Part shown: positions 15,013-24,053 of the stretch, in pieces | Position numbering within the stretch: position 1 is the stretch's first letter | Layout: every line of letters begins with the position of its first letter | Source: CAVPGP01 sp963704025 | GTDB lineage: Bacteria; Actinomycetota; Thermoleophilia; Gaiellales; Gaiellaceae | Reading direction: 5' to 3' | Length of the DNA: 64,000 bases | Assembly (NCBI GenBank): GCA_963704025.1 | Contig: CAVPGP010000001.1 | Location: forward strand, 558,001-622,000 | Position numbers and translations under genes: made by a program | The notes under the pieces: generated by a model | Database searches by the model: none | The model's input: only the letters and a program-made list of their open reading frames with translations | What the model was told of the DNA's origin: nothing

Positions 15013-16751
15013 CTTCCGCTCCCCGGCCGATCGGCGCCGACCGCAGGCATCCGGAACACCGGGCCCTTCGCCCGGAACGGCAGCCTGCCGCCCGCGGGGA
15101 CGAGAAACGCGTGCTCGCCCGGGACACGGAGGCTCGGCTCGCAGAACGTGTCGGTGATGACCAGGATCGGAGCGTCGGGAGGGAAGTCGTCGACCAGCCC
15201 GCGCAGCAGGTCGACGCCCGGCTGCAGAACGGTGCCCCCTCGACCCACGACGCGAACGCGGCCCGCGACGTCCTCTGCGGCGAGATAGCCCGCGTCGTCT
15301 GCGGCGGCGTCGCAGAAGACGACACGAACGTACGGCACGTCGCGGGAGGCGCAGTAGCTCGCGACCGCGCCCAGACCGAGGCCGAGGGTCGCAGCGTCCA
15401 TCGACCCGGAGGTATCCAGCACGACGCCGAAGGTGCGGGCGGAGTCCCAGCCCTCGCGCGGCGTCACGCGCGGGCGCGGAATGTCCGGGGTCGCCGACTG
15501 GCGGCGCGACGGCCGCGCGTAGGAGCGAGCCTGCTCGGGGATCGGGAAGAACCGGTCGAGCCACTGCGCAAGCTCGACGTCCCAGGGGATCGGCGGCATC
15601 AGCCGCGCCCGGATCTCCTCCGCCAGCCCGGCCGGGACGAGCCCTCGGCCCTGCTGCTGGTGCAGCTCGAGCCCCTGCGCAAGCGCCTGACGGTAGAACT
15701 CGTCCAGGTCCACTCCCTCCCCACGACGCCACCACTCGATCGGCCGGTCGCCGATCATGTCCGGCTTGCCCCTGCCGGCGAAGGTGGCCAGCCGGCGCAG
15801 CCTTCGCAGGTCACCGGTGATCCGGTCGTAGATCTCCTCGGCGGAGAGGCCGGCGAGCTCGGCGTCGTAGAGACACCCGGCAGGCATCACACCGATCCTC
15901 ATCTCGGTCAGCCAGAGGTTGATCCGGTAGTCGGTGGCGCAATTCCAGAGGTAGAAGTCCCGACCCTCGGCCCGCACGTCGTGACGAAGCGAGGCGTGCA
16001 GGATCTCGTGGGCCATCACGAAGCGGAGCTCGTCCTCGTCCAGCCCGGCGGCGGGGTTGATCCAGATCGTCTTCTCGGCCGCGCAGACCGCTGCGGTGCC
16101 GATCCCGAGCGCGATGCAGGCGGCCGGGTCGTGGACGATCTTGAAGCTGGCTGCGAGCGCGCCGAGCAGCGGGTAGCGGCTCATGAACCATTCGCGCGCG
16201 CGGCCTGCAGGGCTCGTCTCCCGCGCCTCCGTCGGCGAGGCGCCGCCGGCCACGTCGACGGCGCTCCGCACCGCCTGGCGCAGGGCGAGGGCGAACACGT
16301 CCGCCCAGTCCACGGGGTCGTCATCCCAGTCGTCATCCCAGTCGAACTGCCGCTCGATCACCAGGTCTCCACGGTAGTCCGCCTGCGGCCGCTCGAGTGC
16401 GAGGCGGTAGAGCAGTTGCTCGTCGGAGGAGCGCGACGGCGGCTCGAAGCGGAGCTCGGGCGGCGGCGAGCCGAACTTGATCGCGTCCAGGAAGTTCGAG
16501 ACGGCCCAGTCGCAGGCCAGGTTCCAGGCTGCAGGGTTCGGGCTCTCGCGGTGATGCTCGAACGCGAGGTGGAGCAGGTTGTGCGCGATCACGTACGCCC
16601 ACTCTCCGGCCGTCCCGCGCTTGCGCCTGTCGAGCAGGATGACGCAGTTGGAGGTGACGGCCGCCCACTCTCCCTTGCCGATACGAAGATCGTCTCGCGC
16701 CTCGGTCAACTGCGCGTGGCGGGCAAGCGCCCCGAACAACGGATCGCGCAC
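15009..16751 (-). CDS. VWA-like domain protein with HEXXH metallopeptidase-like domain (DUF2201)
   Basis: A 580-residue protein with two modules. The N-terminal half has AHNLLHLAFEHH and, near residue 245, a full HEXXH zinc motif (AHEILHASLRHD), as in DUF2201 proteins. The C-terminal half is a VWA-like domain with a MIDAS start DTSGSM near residue 445. Such proteins pair with a MoxR AAA+ ATPase, encoded immediately upstream here, and are thought to act as metal-dependent chaperone or remodelling partners. GTG 16751 is the first usable start, but coding-like sequence continues about 25 codons upstream without an ATG, GTG or TTG. Confidence 0.8.
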   Translation of the reverse strand: MRDPLFGALARHAQLTEARDDLRIGKGEWAAVTSNCVILLDRRKRGTAGEWAYVIAHNLLHLAFEHHRESPNPAAWNLACDWAVSNFLDAIKFGSPPPELRFEPPSRSSDEQLLYRLALERPQADYRGDLVIERQFDWDDDWDDDPVDWADVFALALRQAVRSAVDVAGGASPTEARETSPAGRAREWFMSRYPLLGALAASFKIVHDPAACIALGIGTAAVCAAEKTIWINPAAGLDEDELRFVMAHEILHASLRHDVRAEGRDFYLWNCATDYRINLWLTEMRIGVMPAGCLYDAELAGLSAEEIYDRITGDLRRLRRLATFAGRGKPDMIGDRPIEWWRRGEGVDLDEFYRQALAQGLELHQQQGRGLVPAGLAEEIRARLMPPIPWDVELAQWLDRFFPIPEQARSYARPSRRQSATPDIPRPRVTPREGWDSARTFGVVLDTSGSMDAATLGLGLGAVASYCASRDVPYVRVVFCDAAADDAGYLAAEDVAGRVRVVGRGGTVLQPGVDLLRGLVDDFPPDAPILVITDTFCEPSLRVPGEHAFLVPAGGRLPFRAKGPVFRMPAVGADRPGSGS

Positions 16752-16833
16752 GACCAGCGCGGCCCCGGAGCGCAGCTCCCTGTTGACCTGCTCGGGCGCG
16801 GAGCGCTTCCTTGCGATCGCGAGACCTCGACGC

Positions 16834-17922
16834 TCAGCCCGGTTGACGCTCGCGCCGAACGAGCCGCGGCAGGTCGCGGTAGACCTCGGTCAGGAACCAA
16901 CCCGGGAGCGCCTCGCCCTGCTCGTCCTCGGCGACGACCAGCTGCGCGATCTCGAGGTTGATCCCGGCGAGATCGGCGAGGCAGCGCTTGGCGTCGTGCG
17001 CGAGGATCTTTGTGTCCGAGGACTGCTGTGCCCGCTCGGCCGGCAGCGTCTTCATCAGCTGGCCGCGGAACGACTGGGCGAGGAAGTAGAGCAGGTCGGC
17101 GTCCTCGGGATCGCGCGGCCAGCGGGCGTCTCCCTTGATCAGCGCGTTGACGTCGAAGCGGCGCCGGTGTTGCTTGTAGAGCGAGCAGAAGTTCTGGGCG
17201 TGCGACGGCGTGAGACAGGAATAGGCGAGTGCCTTGACGACCCCTTCGCTGAGCGCATCCGGGCTGCCGGCCGCCTTGGGGTCGTAGCTCCAGAGCGCAT
17301 CCGAGAGCATGTGCCAGGAGCGCGGCGTGGAGAACGGCTCCTCCGTCTTCGGCGGCGCAACGCGCAGGTGGTCGGGCCGGGTGCGGACGTAGTCCAGCAC
17401 CAGCGGATGGATGCCCCACCCCTCGGCCCAGGTGAGCCAGTCGCGGTAGGAGGCGTCCAGGTGCACGTGCAGCATCCGGTTCAGCAGCGCGCTCGACATC
17501 GGCTTCACGATCGCGGAGTCCTGAACTCGATTGCCGGCGCCGATGATCACGCTGCCCTCGGCCAGGTGGTACTCGCCCAGACGACGTTCGTGGATCAGCG
17601 AGTAAAAGGCCTTCTGCACCTCATGGCTCGAGGCGTTTAGCTCGTCGAGGAAGAGGCAGTACGCCTCGTCGCGCGCGATCATCGTGGGAGGGCAGAAGCG
17701 CGACTTCCCGTCGAGGATCTGCGGGACGCCGATCAGGTCCTCGGGGGCGAGCTGCGAGCCGAGCATGGAGACGCATTCGAGCCCGACGGAATCGGCGAAC
17801 TCGCGCACGAGCGCCGACTTGCCGATGCCCGGCTGACCCCAGATGAAGACCGGCCGCACGACGGCGACATGGAGCAGGAACTCGGGGAGCTCCGATTGCG
17901 TCAGCGTGACTGCGGCGTGCAC
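16834..17922 (-). CDS. MoxR-family AAA+ ATPase
   Basis: A 362-residue AAA+ protein with Walker A GQPGIGKSAL at 29-38, Walker B CLFLDEL near 94, sensor 1 IIGAGNR and an arginine-bearing LLNRMLHV segment. MoxR ATPases remodel or activate partner proteins, commonly VWA proteins, and the VWA/DUF2201 gene lies 82 nt downstream. GTG 17922 places the AAA+ core at the usual distance from the N-terminus; upstream in-frame codons look non-coding. It is divergent from the SGNH hydrolase gene. Confidence 0.87.
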   Translation of the reverse strand: MHAAVTLTQSELPEFLLHVAVVRPVFIWGQPGIGKSALVREFADSVGLECVSMLGSQLAPEDLIGVPQILDGKSRFCPPTMIARDEAYCLFLDELNASSHEVQKAFYSLIHERRLGEYHLAEGSVIIGAGNRVQDSAIVKPMSSALLNRMLHVHLDASYRDWLTWAEGWGIHPLVLDYVRTRPDHLRVAPPKTEEPFSTPRSWHMLSDALWSYDPKAAGSPDALSEGVVKALAYSCLTPSHAQNFCSLYKQHRRRFDVNALIKGDARWPRDPEDADLLYFLAQSFRGQLMKTLPAERAQQSSDTKILAHDAKRCLADLAGINLEIAQLVVAEDEQGEALPGWFLTEVYRDLPRLVRRERQPG

Positions 17923-18014
17923 CCTCGGAGCGTAACCCGCGGTGGAGGAGCAATGATCGCGCGTGCCCCCCGCGAGCAGGCGACAATCCGCCGCTTGATT
18001 CGCGATCGGCTCAC

Positions 18015-19646
18015 GTGGTCCAATTGAACGACCGACGTCGCACGCCGCCGCGACACGAAGCGACCGGGGGTGCACAGCTGGCCACCACGCGCGAACCCGT
18101 TCCCGACGGGCTCGAGATCCACTCCGAGCCACGCGAGCCTGTCACCGACCCGACGCTCGGGATCCCGGTCGAGGTCGATCGCACCGGTGAGCCGCCCAAC
18201 CGCCTCGTCACGATCGGCGACTCGATCTCCCACGGCTTCCAGAGCGGAGCGATCTTCCACACGGAGGTGTCGTGGCCGGCGATCGTCGCCTATGAGCTCG
18301 GCTGCTTCAAGACGTTCAGGCGCCCGGTGTACGAGCAGCCGAACGGCCCTGGCGGAATCCCGCTCGACATCGAGCGCGCGCTCCGTTCTTTCGAGAGCCA
18401 GTTCGGGTCGAGCGCGAGCATCTTCGAGGGGCCGGCGATTCTGCTCTGGATCAACCGCTACCTGGACAAGATCGAGAAGTACTGGGAGTTCGGTGACGGA
18501 ACGAAGGTCCCGAAGGGCGACATCCTGCACAACCTCGCCATCTTCGGCTGGGACGTGCGCGACGCCCTCGAGCTCACCGCCAAGCAGGTGCGGGCCCGGA
18601 TCACGAAGCCGACGGATGACCGGGTCCCGTGGAAGCAGATGGTCGAGAACGCCAACGATCGGGCTGCCCTCTACGTGCTCGAGCGTGCGCGAGCGGGCAA
18701 CCGGCTGCTGACGCCGTTCGGGGCAGCGCGAGTGCTCGGCGCGCAGGGCGCTGCCGGTGGGCCCGGCATCGAGACGCTCGTTGTGATGCTCGGGTCGAAC
18801 AACGCGCTCCAGACGGTGACGAAGCTGCGGGTGAGCTGGAGCGGCGACGGGTACGACGACATCGAGAAGAAGAACGCGTTCACCGTCTGGCGGCCCGAGC
18901 ACTTCGCTGCCGAATGGGTGCTCGTCGTCGACGAGCTGCGCAAGATCAAGGCGCGGCATGTGATCGTGGCGACCGTGCCGGCGGTGACTATCGCGCCGCT
19001 CGCACGCGGCGTCGACCGGAAGGTGCGGCAGGGATCGCGCTACTTCCCCTACTACACACGGCCGTGGATCACGAACGACAAGTTCAGCACCAAGGACGAC
19101 CCGTACATCGACGAGGACGAGGCGCGCGCCGTCGACTCGGCGATCGACGCCTACAACGCGACGATCATCGAGTCGGTGCGCGCCGCCCGGAACGACGGCC
19201 TCGACTGGTACGTGTTCGACGTGGGCGGACTGCTCGACCGGCTCGCGTCGAGGCGGTACCTGCGCGACCCGGCGGCGCGGCCGGACTGGTGGACGCCGTA
19301 TCCGCTCCCGGCCGAGCTGGCGGCCCTCGAACCGGTGCCGAACACGCTGTTCTTCGCCTCGGGGCCGCAGGGACGAAACGCCGGCGGTCTCTTCGCGCTC
19401 GACGGCGTGCACCCGACGACGATCGGCTATGGCGTGATCGCCGAAGAGGTGATCAAGATCATGAACACGGCCGGCGTGCAGTTTCGGAAGCCGACCGGCG
19501 AGTTGCGCCCCAAAGGCCACGTCGATTTCGCACGCGTGCTCGCGGCGGACAGCCTGATCAACCGGCCGCCGACGTCGCTGTCCGGCAACCTGGCGCTGCT
19601 CGGAATGCTGGACTCGAAGATCGACTGGGTGCGGTCGCTGTTCTGA
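18015..19646 (+). CDS. SGNH/GDSL hydrolase family protein
   Basis: A 543-residue protein with block I GDSISHGF (nucleophile Ser70), a Gly/Asn block MLGSNNA near 259 and block V FALDGVHPTTIGY with the Asp and His of the triad near 463-466. These define SGNH lipases/esterases. It is much longer than a typical 200-residue member, with inserts between the blocks. There is no signal peptide, so it should act in the cytoplasm on an ester substrate that cannot be named. GTG 18015 is the first start after the divergent promoter region; TTG 18024 is an alternative. Confidence 0.8.
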   Translation: MVQLNDRRRTPPRHEATGGAQLATTREPVPDGLEIHSEPREPVTDPTLGIPVEVDRTGEPPNRLVTIGDSISHGFQSGAIFHTEVSWPAIVAYELGCFKTFRRPVYEQPNGPGGIPLDIERALRSFESQFGSSASIFEGPAILLWINRYLDKIEKYWEFGDGTKVPKGDILHNLAIFGWDVRDALELTAKQVRARITKPTDDRVPWKQMVENANDRAALYVLERARAGNRLLTPFGAARVLGAQGAAGGPGIETLVVMLGSNNALQTVTKLRVSWSGDGYDDIEKKNAFTVWRPEHFAAEWVLVVDELRKIKARHVIVATVPAVTIAPLARGVDRKVRQGSRYFPYYTRPWITNDKFSTKDDPYIDEDEARAVDSAIDAYNATIIESVRAARNDGLDWYVFDVGGLLDRLASRRYLRDPAARPDWWTPYPLPAELAALEPVPNTLFFASGPQGRNAGGLFALDGVHPTTIGYGVIAEEVIKIMNTAGVQFRKPTGELRPKGHVDFARVLAADSLINRPPTSLSGNLALLGMLDSKIDWVRSLF

Positions 19647-19714
19647 GCCGAGGGCTGCCGGGCTGCGCCTTACCCGGCGCCGCGCTCGTTCGTCGCCCAG
19701 GGCCGAAGCGCGCG

Positions 19715-20926
<1,212 letters not shown>

Positions 20927-20934
20927 GAGCTCTC

Positions 20935-20961
20935 TATCGGCATGCCGGAATGGGGCCTTGA
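20935..20961 (-). promoter_or_regulatory. Putative sigma-28-like promoter of pilC
   Basis: TCAA (20961-20958), 16 nt, GCCGATA (20941-20935), then 8 nt to GTG 20926. This resembles the FliA/WhiG consensus TAAA-N15-GCCGATAA. The four -35 bases are shared with the oppositely directed minor pilin promoter. Confidence 0.6.
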
Positions 20962-20984
20962 GCCGCGGACGAGGGCTGCCGATA
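20958..20984 (+). promoter_or_regulatory. Putative sigma-28-like promoter of the minor pilin
   Basis: TTGA (20958-20961), 16 nt, GCCGATA (20978-20984), then 8 nt to GTG 20993. The -10 matches the group; the -35 reads TTGA because it is the complement of the pilC TCAA. Confidence 0.5.
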
Positions 20985-20992
20985 CAGCGTCC

Positions 20993-21562
20993 GTGCAGCG
21001 CTTGCGCGAAAGCGAGGGCTTCGGCCTGGTCGAGCTCCTGATCTCGATGACCGTGCTGAACGTCGCCCTGCTGGCGCTGATCGCGACGTTCAGCTCGGGA
21101 GCAGTCTCGCTCACCCGCTCGAGCAAGACGGGTACTGCTGCCGCGCTTGCAAACGCGCAGGTCGAGCTCTACCGCGCGGTCACCTACGACGCGATCGGGC
21201 TGGACACCAGCGTCACGACCGATGCGACGTACAAGGCGGACTCGGCCTGTGTCGGAGGCTCGACCTGCTCCAACATCGGGCCCACGTCCCCGACGTGCGC
21301 GGTGATCACAGGCTCGGGCGGCACCAACTGGGGGGTCACCGACGCGTGCACACCGATGCGGACGATCTCCTCGGCGGCGAGTCCCGACCGGCTCAGCTAT
21401 CGCGTCGATACCTACGTGCGCACGCTGACGGTCTCGGGCCAGCGCGACACGAAGCAGGTGACGGTCGTCGTCCGCGACGGCGCCGACCTGACGAAGACGC
21501 TGGCACGGGTCGCCACGGTCTTCGACTGCTCGACCGGGCAGAGCCCGAGCGGCTCCTGCTAG
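20993..21562 (+). CDS. Type IV minor pilin/pseudopilin (PilV-like)
   Basis: A 189-residue prepilin. The leader MQRLRESEG is followed by FGLVELLISM, giving a type IV prepilin peptidase site between G9 and F10 and the conserved Glu at +5, then a hydrophobic helix. The mature part has at least eight Cys (for example CVGGSTC and FDCSTGQ), so it is probably disulfide-rich outside the cell. Minor pilins prime assembly or adorn the fibre. GTG 20993 is chosen because it gives a short leader and lies 8 nt after GCCGATA. Confidence 0.85.
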   Translation: MQRLRESEGFGLVELLISMTVLNVALLALIATFSSGAVSLTRSSKTGTAAALANAQVELYRAVTYDAIGLDTSVTTDATYKADSACVGGSTCSNIGPTSPTCAVITGSGGTNWGVTDACTPMRTISSAASPDRLSYRVDTYVRTLTVSGQRDTKQVTVVVRDGADLTKTLARVATVFDCSTGQSPSGSC

Positions 21563-21599
21563 CCGCGGGCGGCGCGCCAACCGCCGCCGGCGACCCACC

Positions 21600-21752
21600 G
21601 GGGACAGTCCCCTGCCATGGCCGAAAGGGACGGCGCGCACCAACGGGGACAGTCCCCTGCCATGGCCGAAAGGGACATCGTGGGAGCAACCGGGGACAGT
21701 CCCCCTTCCATGGCCGAAAGGGACGGTGCGCGCCTCACCGGGGACAGTCCCC
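21600..21752. repeat. Four tandem copies of a GGGGACAGTCCCC-containing repeat
   Basis: The 13-bp palindrome GGGGACAGTCCCC occurs at 21600-21612, 21645-21657, 21692-21704 and 21740-21752, a period of 45-48 bp. The first three are each followed by ATGGCCGAAAGGGAC (21617-21631, 21662-21676, 21710-21724); the fourth is degenerate. The array fills the gap between the minor pilin and the convergent pilus accessory gene. Further copies are at 40.5 kb in the opposite orientation. Confidence 0.85.
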
Positions 21753-21823
21753 CGTCATGTCGGTTCCGGACATGGCCGCCGTTCGGAGGGGCGGCGCGCA
21801 ATGGCGCCCGAGAGGCCCGCCGG

Positions 21824-22642
21824 CTAGGGCGTCTTGACGAGGACGATGCGGTAGCGCGTGTCGTCCGTCGTGTTCACGAGCGTCAGCGGCACGCCCTGCT
21901 TCAGCGTCACCGTCTGCCCGCCCGACGCGTACGAGCCGCCGACGACTCCGATCTCGGCCGTCCCCTTGCCGTAGGACACCAGCCGGAAGGTCGGCGAGCT
22001 CTTCGGGAACGTGCCGCCGACGCCCACGAGCTCCCGCTGGCCGTTGACGGTGAGCGTGACGGTCTTCGCCGGCGCGGGGGACGCGCTGCCCGTCGCGGGC
22101 GCGCCCGTCGACGGCGCGCCCGACGACCCGCTCGGAGGCACGACGCCCCCGTCACCCGAGCCGGCCGCGACCGTCGATCCAGGCACGTCGGCGCCGGAGG
22201 CCTTGCCGGGCTCGGCGGTCTGCGACCCGGTGGTCGTCGCGGTCGAGCCCTCCGTCGCGCTGTCGGTGCTCCCGCCCGACGGCGAGATCTGCTGCACGAA
22301 GGGATCCTTCGACTCGAAGAGGGTGAAGCCGACGAGGGAGGTCTGCGTGGGCTGCGGTGGAAGATCCGTGTCGACGAGCTGGCCGGCGCCGGTCGCCGGT
22401 GCCGCTCCCGCCGCACCCGGCGTCGGCGGGGCAAACGACGTCGGCGCCGACGTCGCGCCCGGCGTGGGCGTGCTGGTCTCGGCGGGAGGAGGCGGCGGCG
22501 CTGCCTCGCCTCCACCCTGCTTCATGACCATCGGCACCTCGAACGCCGCCGCCGCCAGCAGCGCGACGCCGCCGAGGGCGACGAAGATCTTCTGTTTGCG
22601 CTGCTTGGCCTTGAGGAGGTCGGCCTTCTTCTTGCGCGCCAT
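21824..22642 (-). CDS. Pilus assembly accessory protein (PilP position)
   Basis: A 272-residue protein with a basic cytoplasmic N-terminus (MARKKKADLLKAKQRKQK), one TM helix (about 20-40), a long Pro/Ala/Thr/Ser/Gly-rich linker and a C-terminal beta-rich domain (VTLTVNGQRELVGVGG to RIVLVKTP). Its place directly after pilM-pilN-pilO is where pilP sits in Gram-negative bacteria, but I see no PilP sequence motif. The extracellular domain may interact with PilO. ATG 22642 overlaps the pilO stop (TGATG). Confidence 0.75.
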   Translation of the reverse strand: MARKKKADLLKAKQRKQKIFVALGGVALLAAAAFEVPMVMKQGGGEAAPPPPPAETSTPTPGATSAPTSFAPPTPGAAGAAPATGAGQLVDTDLPPQPTQTSLVGFTLFESKDPFVQQISPSGGSTDSATEGSTATTTGSQTAEPGKASGADVPGSTVAAGSGDGGVVPPSGSSGAPSTGAPATGSASPAPAKTVTLTVNGQRELVGVGGTFPKSSPTFRLVSYGKGTAEIGVVGGSYASGGQTVTLKQGVPLTLVNTTDDTRYRIVLVKTP

Positions 22643-23340
22643 CAGCCGCTCACCCCCGCCGCGGTCGCACCGGCGGGCGGCGGCGTCGACGAGTCGGTCG
22701 ACGTCGCGGTCGTGTCGGTCGACGCGGGCGCCGGCACCGGGACTGCGCCCGGCGTGGTGGCCGCGGCGGTGCCGTACATGTAGACGCCGACGTCGAGGCT
22801 CGCCTGGATCTCGGGGAACAGATCCGGCCCTTCCTCGAAGCGGATCGTCTCCACGGTGAAGAGGCGGCCGCTCGCCTCGAGCTGCCCGCCGCGCACCGCG
22901 ACGAGGTTGCGGAGCCGCAGCAGGAAGTCCGAGAGGCCGTAGAAGTTTCCGACGAATGTGATGGAGATCTTGCGCTTGGTGAAGCCGGTGCCGTTGCTCT
23001 GGTCGGACGGCGTGATCGACGTGAAGCGGACGCCACTCGCCTCCGCGACGCGGCTGAGCTGGAGGATGACGCCCGCCATGTCCTCCTGGTTCGGCATCGC
23101 CTTCGTCAGCTTGAAGAGCTCTGCCACGCGCAGCGGCTGGGCGGGATGCCGCTGCTGCAGCGCCGCCTGGCGGTTCGCGTCGATCTGCGCCTGCGTGTCG
23201 TCGGCCTGCTTCGAAAGCTCGAGGACCTTCGCCTTCTGAGGCGAGACGAGCAGGAACCACCCCGCGGCGACGAGGATCACGCACCAGACGACGGCCAGAC
23301 CGATCTGGATGTTCGGGTCGAGCTTCCTGATGCTGCTCAC
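22642..23340 (-). CDS. pilO: Type IV pilus alignment protein PilO-like
   Basis: A 232-residue bitopic membrane protein: short cytoplasmic N-terminus, TM helix IGLAVVWCVILVAAGWFLLV, a Gln/Ala-rich coiled coil (about 40-75), and a ferredoxin-like periplasm-side domain with ISITFVGNFYGLSDFLLRLRNL typical of PilO. The C-terminal tail is Ser/Thr/Pro-rich. It pairs with PilN to link PilM to the extracellular side. GTG 23340 overlaps the pilN stop. Confidence 0.87.
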   Translation of the reverse strand: MSSIRKLDPNIQIGLAVVWCVILVAAGWFLLVSPQKAKVLELSKQADDTQAQIDANRQAALQQRHPAQPLRVAELFKLTKAMPNQEDMAGVILQLSRVAEASGVRFTSITPSDQSNGTGFTKRKISITFVGNFYGLSDFLLRLRNLVAVRGGQLEASGRLFTVETIRFEEGPDLFPEIQASLDVGVYMYGTAAATTPGAVPVPAPASTDTTATSTDSSTPPPAGATAAGVSG

Positions 23341-23918
23341 GAGGTGGCCCCCGGCGGTCGCACGACGGCGGTGATCGAGAACCGAACGACGGGCCGGTTG
23401 CCAATCTTGTCGCCCGTCGAGCTGACGAGCTGGACCTGCATCAGGTCGGGGAGCACCTGCAGCCGCGAGAGGAGCCTCGCAACGCCGTCCTGCGAGTACG
23501 TGTCGCCCGAGAGCAGGAAGGCGCTCGCTGCGGCGTTCGGTCCGGTGGAGGGCGCCGTCGCGCTCAGGCTGGTCAGCCAGACGTCCTTCGGCAGCACCTG
23601 CGCGAGCTCGCGGAGCACGCGGTCCCACGCCACCCGCTCAGCGAGCACCGAGCTGAGGACGCTGATCCGCTGCGCGCGCTCCGACGGCAGCTGACCCTCC
23701 AGCGCCGACGCCGGCTTCGGAGCCGGCGTCGCGGCGAGCTCGGCCTGGAGCGTCTCGAGCGTCTTGCGCTCGTTGCCGACGTTCGAGCTCGCCGAGAGGA
23801 AGAGAGCCGCGAGCGCGAGGGTCACGACGACCGTCCCGAAGCAGGCGATCAGCCCCGGCAGCGGAGGCCGCTGGCGCCCACCTGCCTCGTCGCCCGGGAG
23901 AAGGTTGACGGCCTGCAT
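23337..23918 (-). CDS. pilN: Type IV pilus assembly protein PilN-like
   Basis: A 193-residue bitopic protein. The extreme N-terminus MQAVNLLPGDE carries the conserved NLLP motif that in known systems docks into a groove of PilM. A TM helix (about 23-43), coiled-coil segment and a small alpha/beta domain follow. AGGAG lies 6-10 nt before ATG 23918 but is inside one arm of an 18-bp inverted repeat whose other arm follows the pilM stop. Confidence 0.88.
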   Translation of the reverse strand: MQAVNLLPGDEAGGRQRPPLPGLIACFGTVVVTLALAALFLSASSNVGNERKTLETLQAELAATPAPKPASALEGQLPSERAQRISVLSSVLAERVAWDRVLRELAQVLPKDVWLTSLSATAPSTGPNAAASAFLLSGDTYSQDGVARLLSRLQVLPDLMQVQLVSSTGDKIGNRPVVRFSITAVVRPPGATS

Positions 23919-23919
23919 C

Positions 23920-24053
23920 AGTGGCTCTCCTGGTGACGCCTCTGGATGCTCGGGTTGCGAGTACCAAGCGATGCAAGGACGCAGGGAGCGGACGCCGCAG
24001 CGCGCCGCGTGATCGCGGGCCGAGCGCCGGGGAGTGTCGCCAGGAGAGCCACT
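23920..24053 (-). promoter_or_regulatory. Inverted repeat that can pair with the pilN RBS
   Basis: AGTGGCTCTCCTGGTGAC (23920-23937) is complementary, except for one base, to 24036-24053. In minus-strand RNA the 5' arm follows the pilM stop directly and the 3' arm contains the AGGAG of pilN, so folding would mask that RBS. The intervening 98 nt has no ORF of note. Confidence 0.65.

Noticed and set aside
16677..16683. GCCGATA on the plus strand
   Set aside because: It lies inside the VWA gene with no plus-strand gene downstream; expected by chance at this base composition.
21600..21752. CRISPR array
   Set aside because: The repeats are regularly spaced, but the intervening sequence is too short (about 12-20 nt between conserved parts) and partly conserved, copies recur alone elsewhere, and no cas genes are present.
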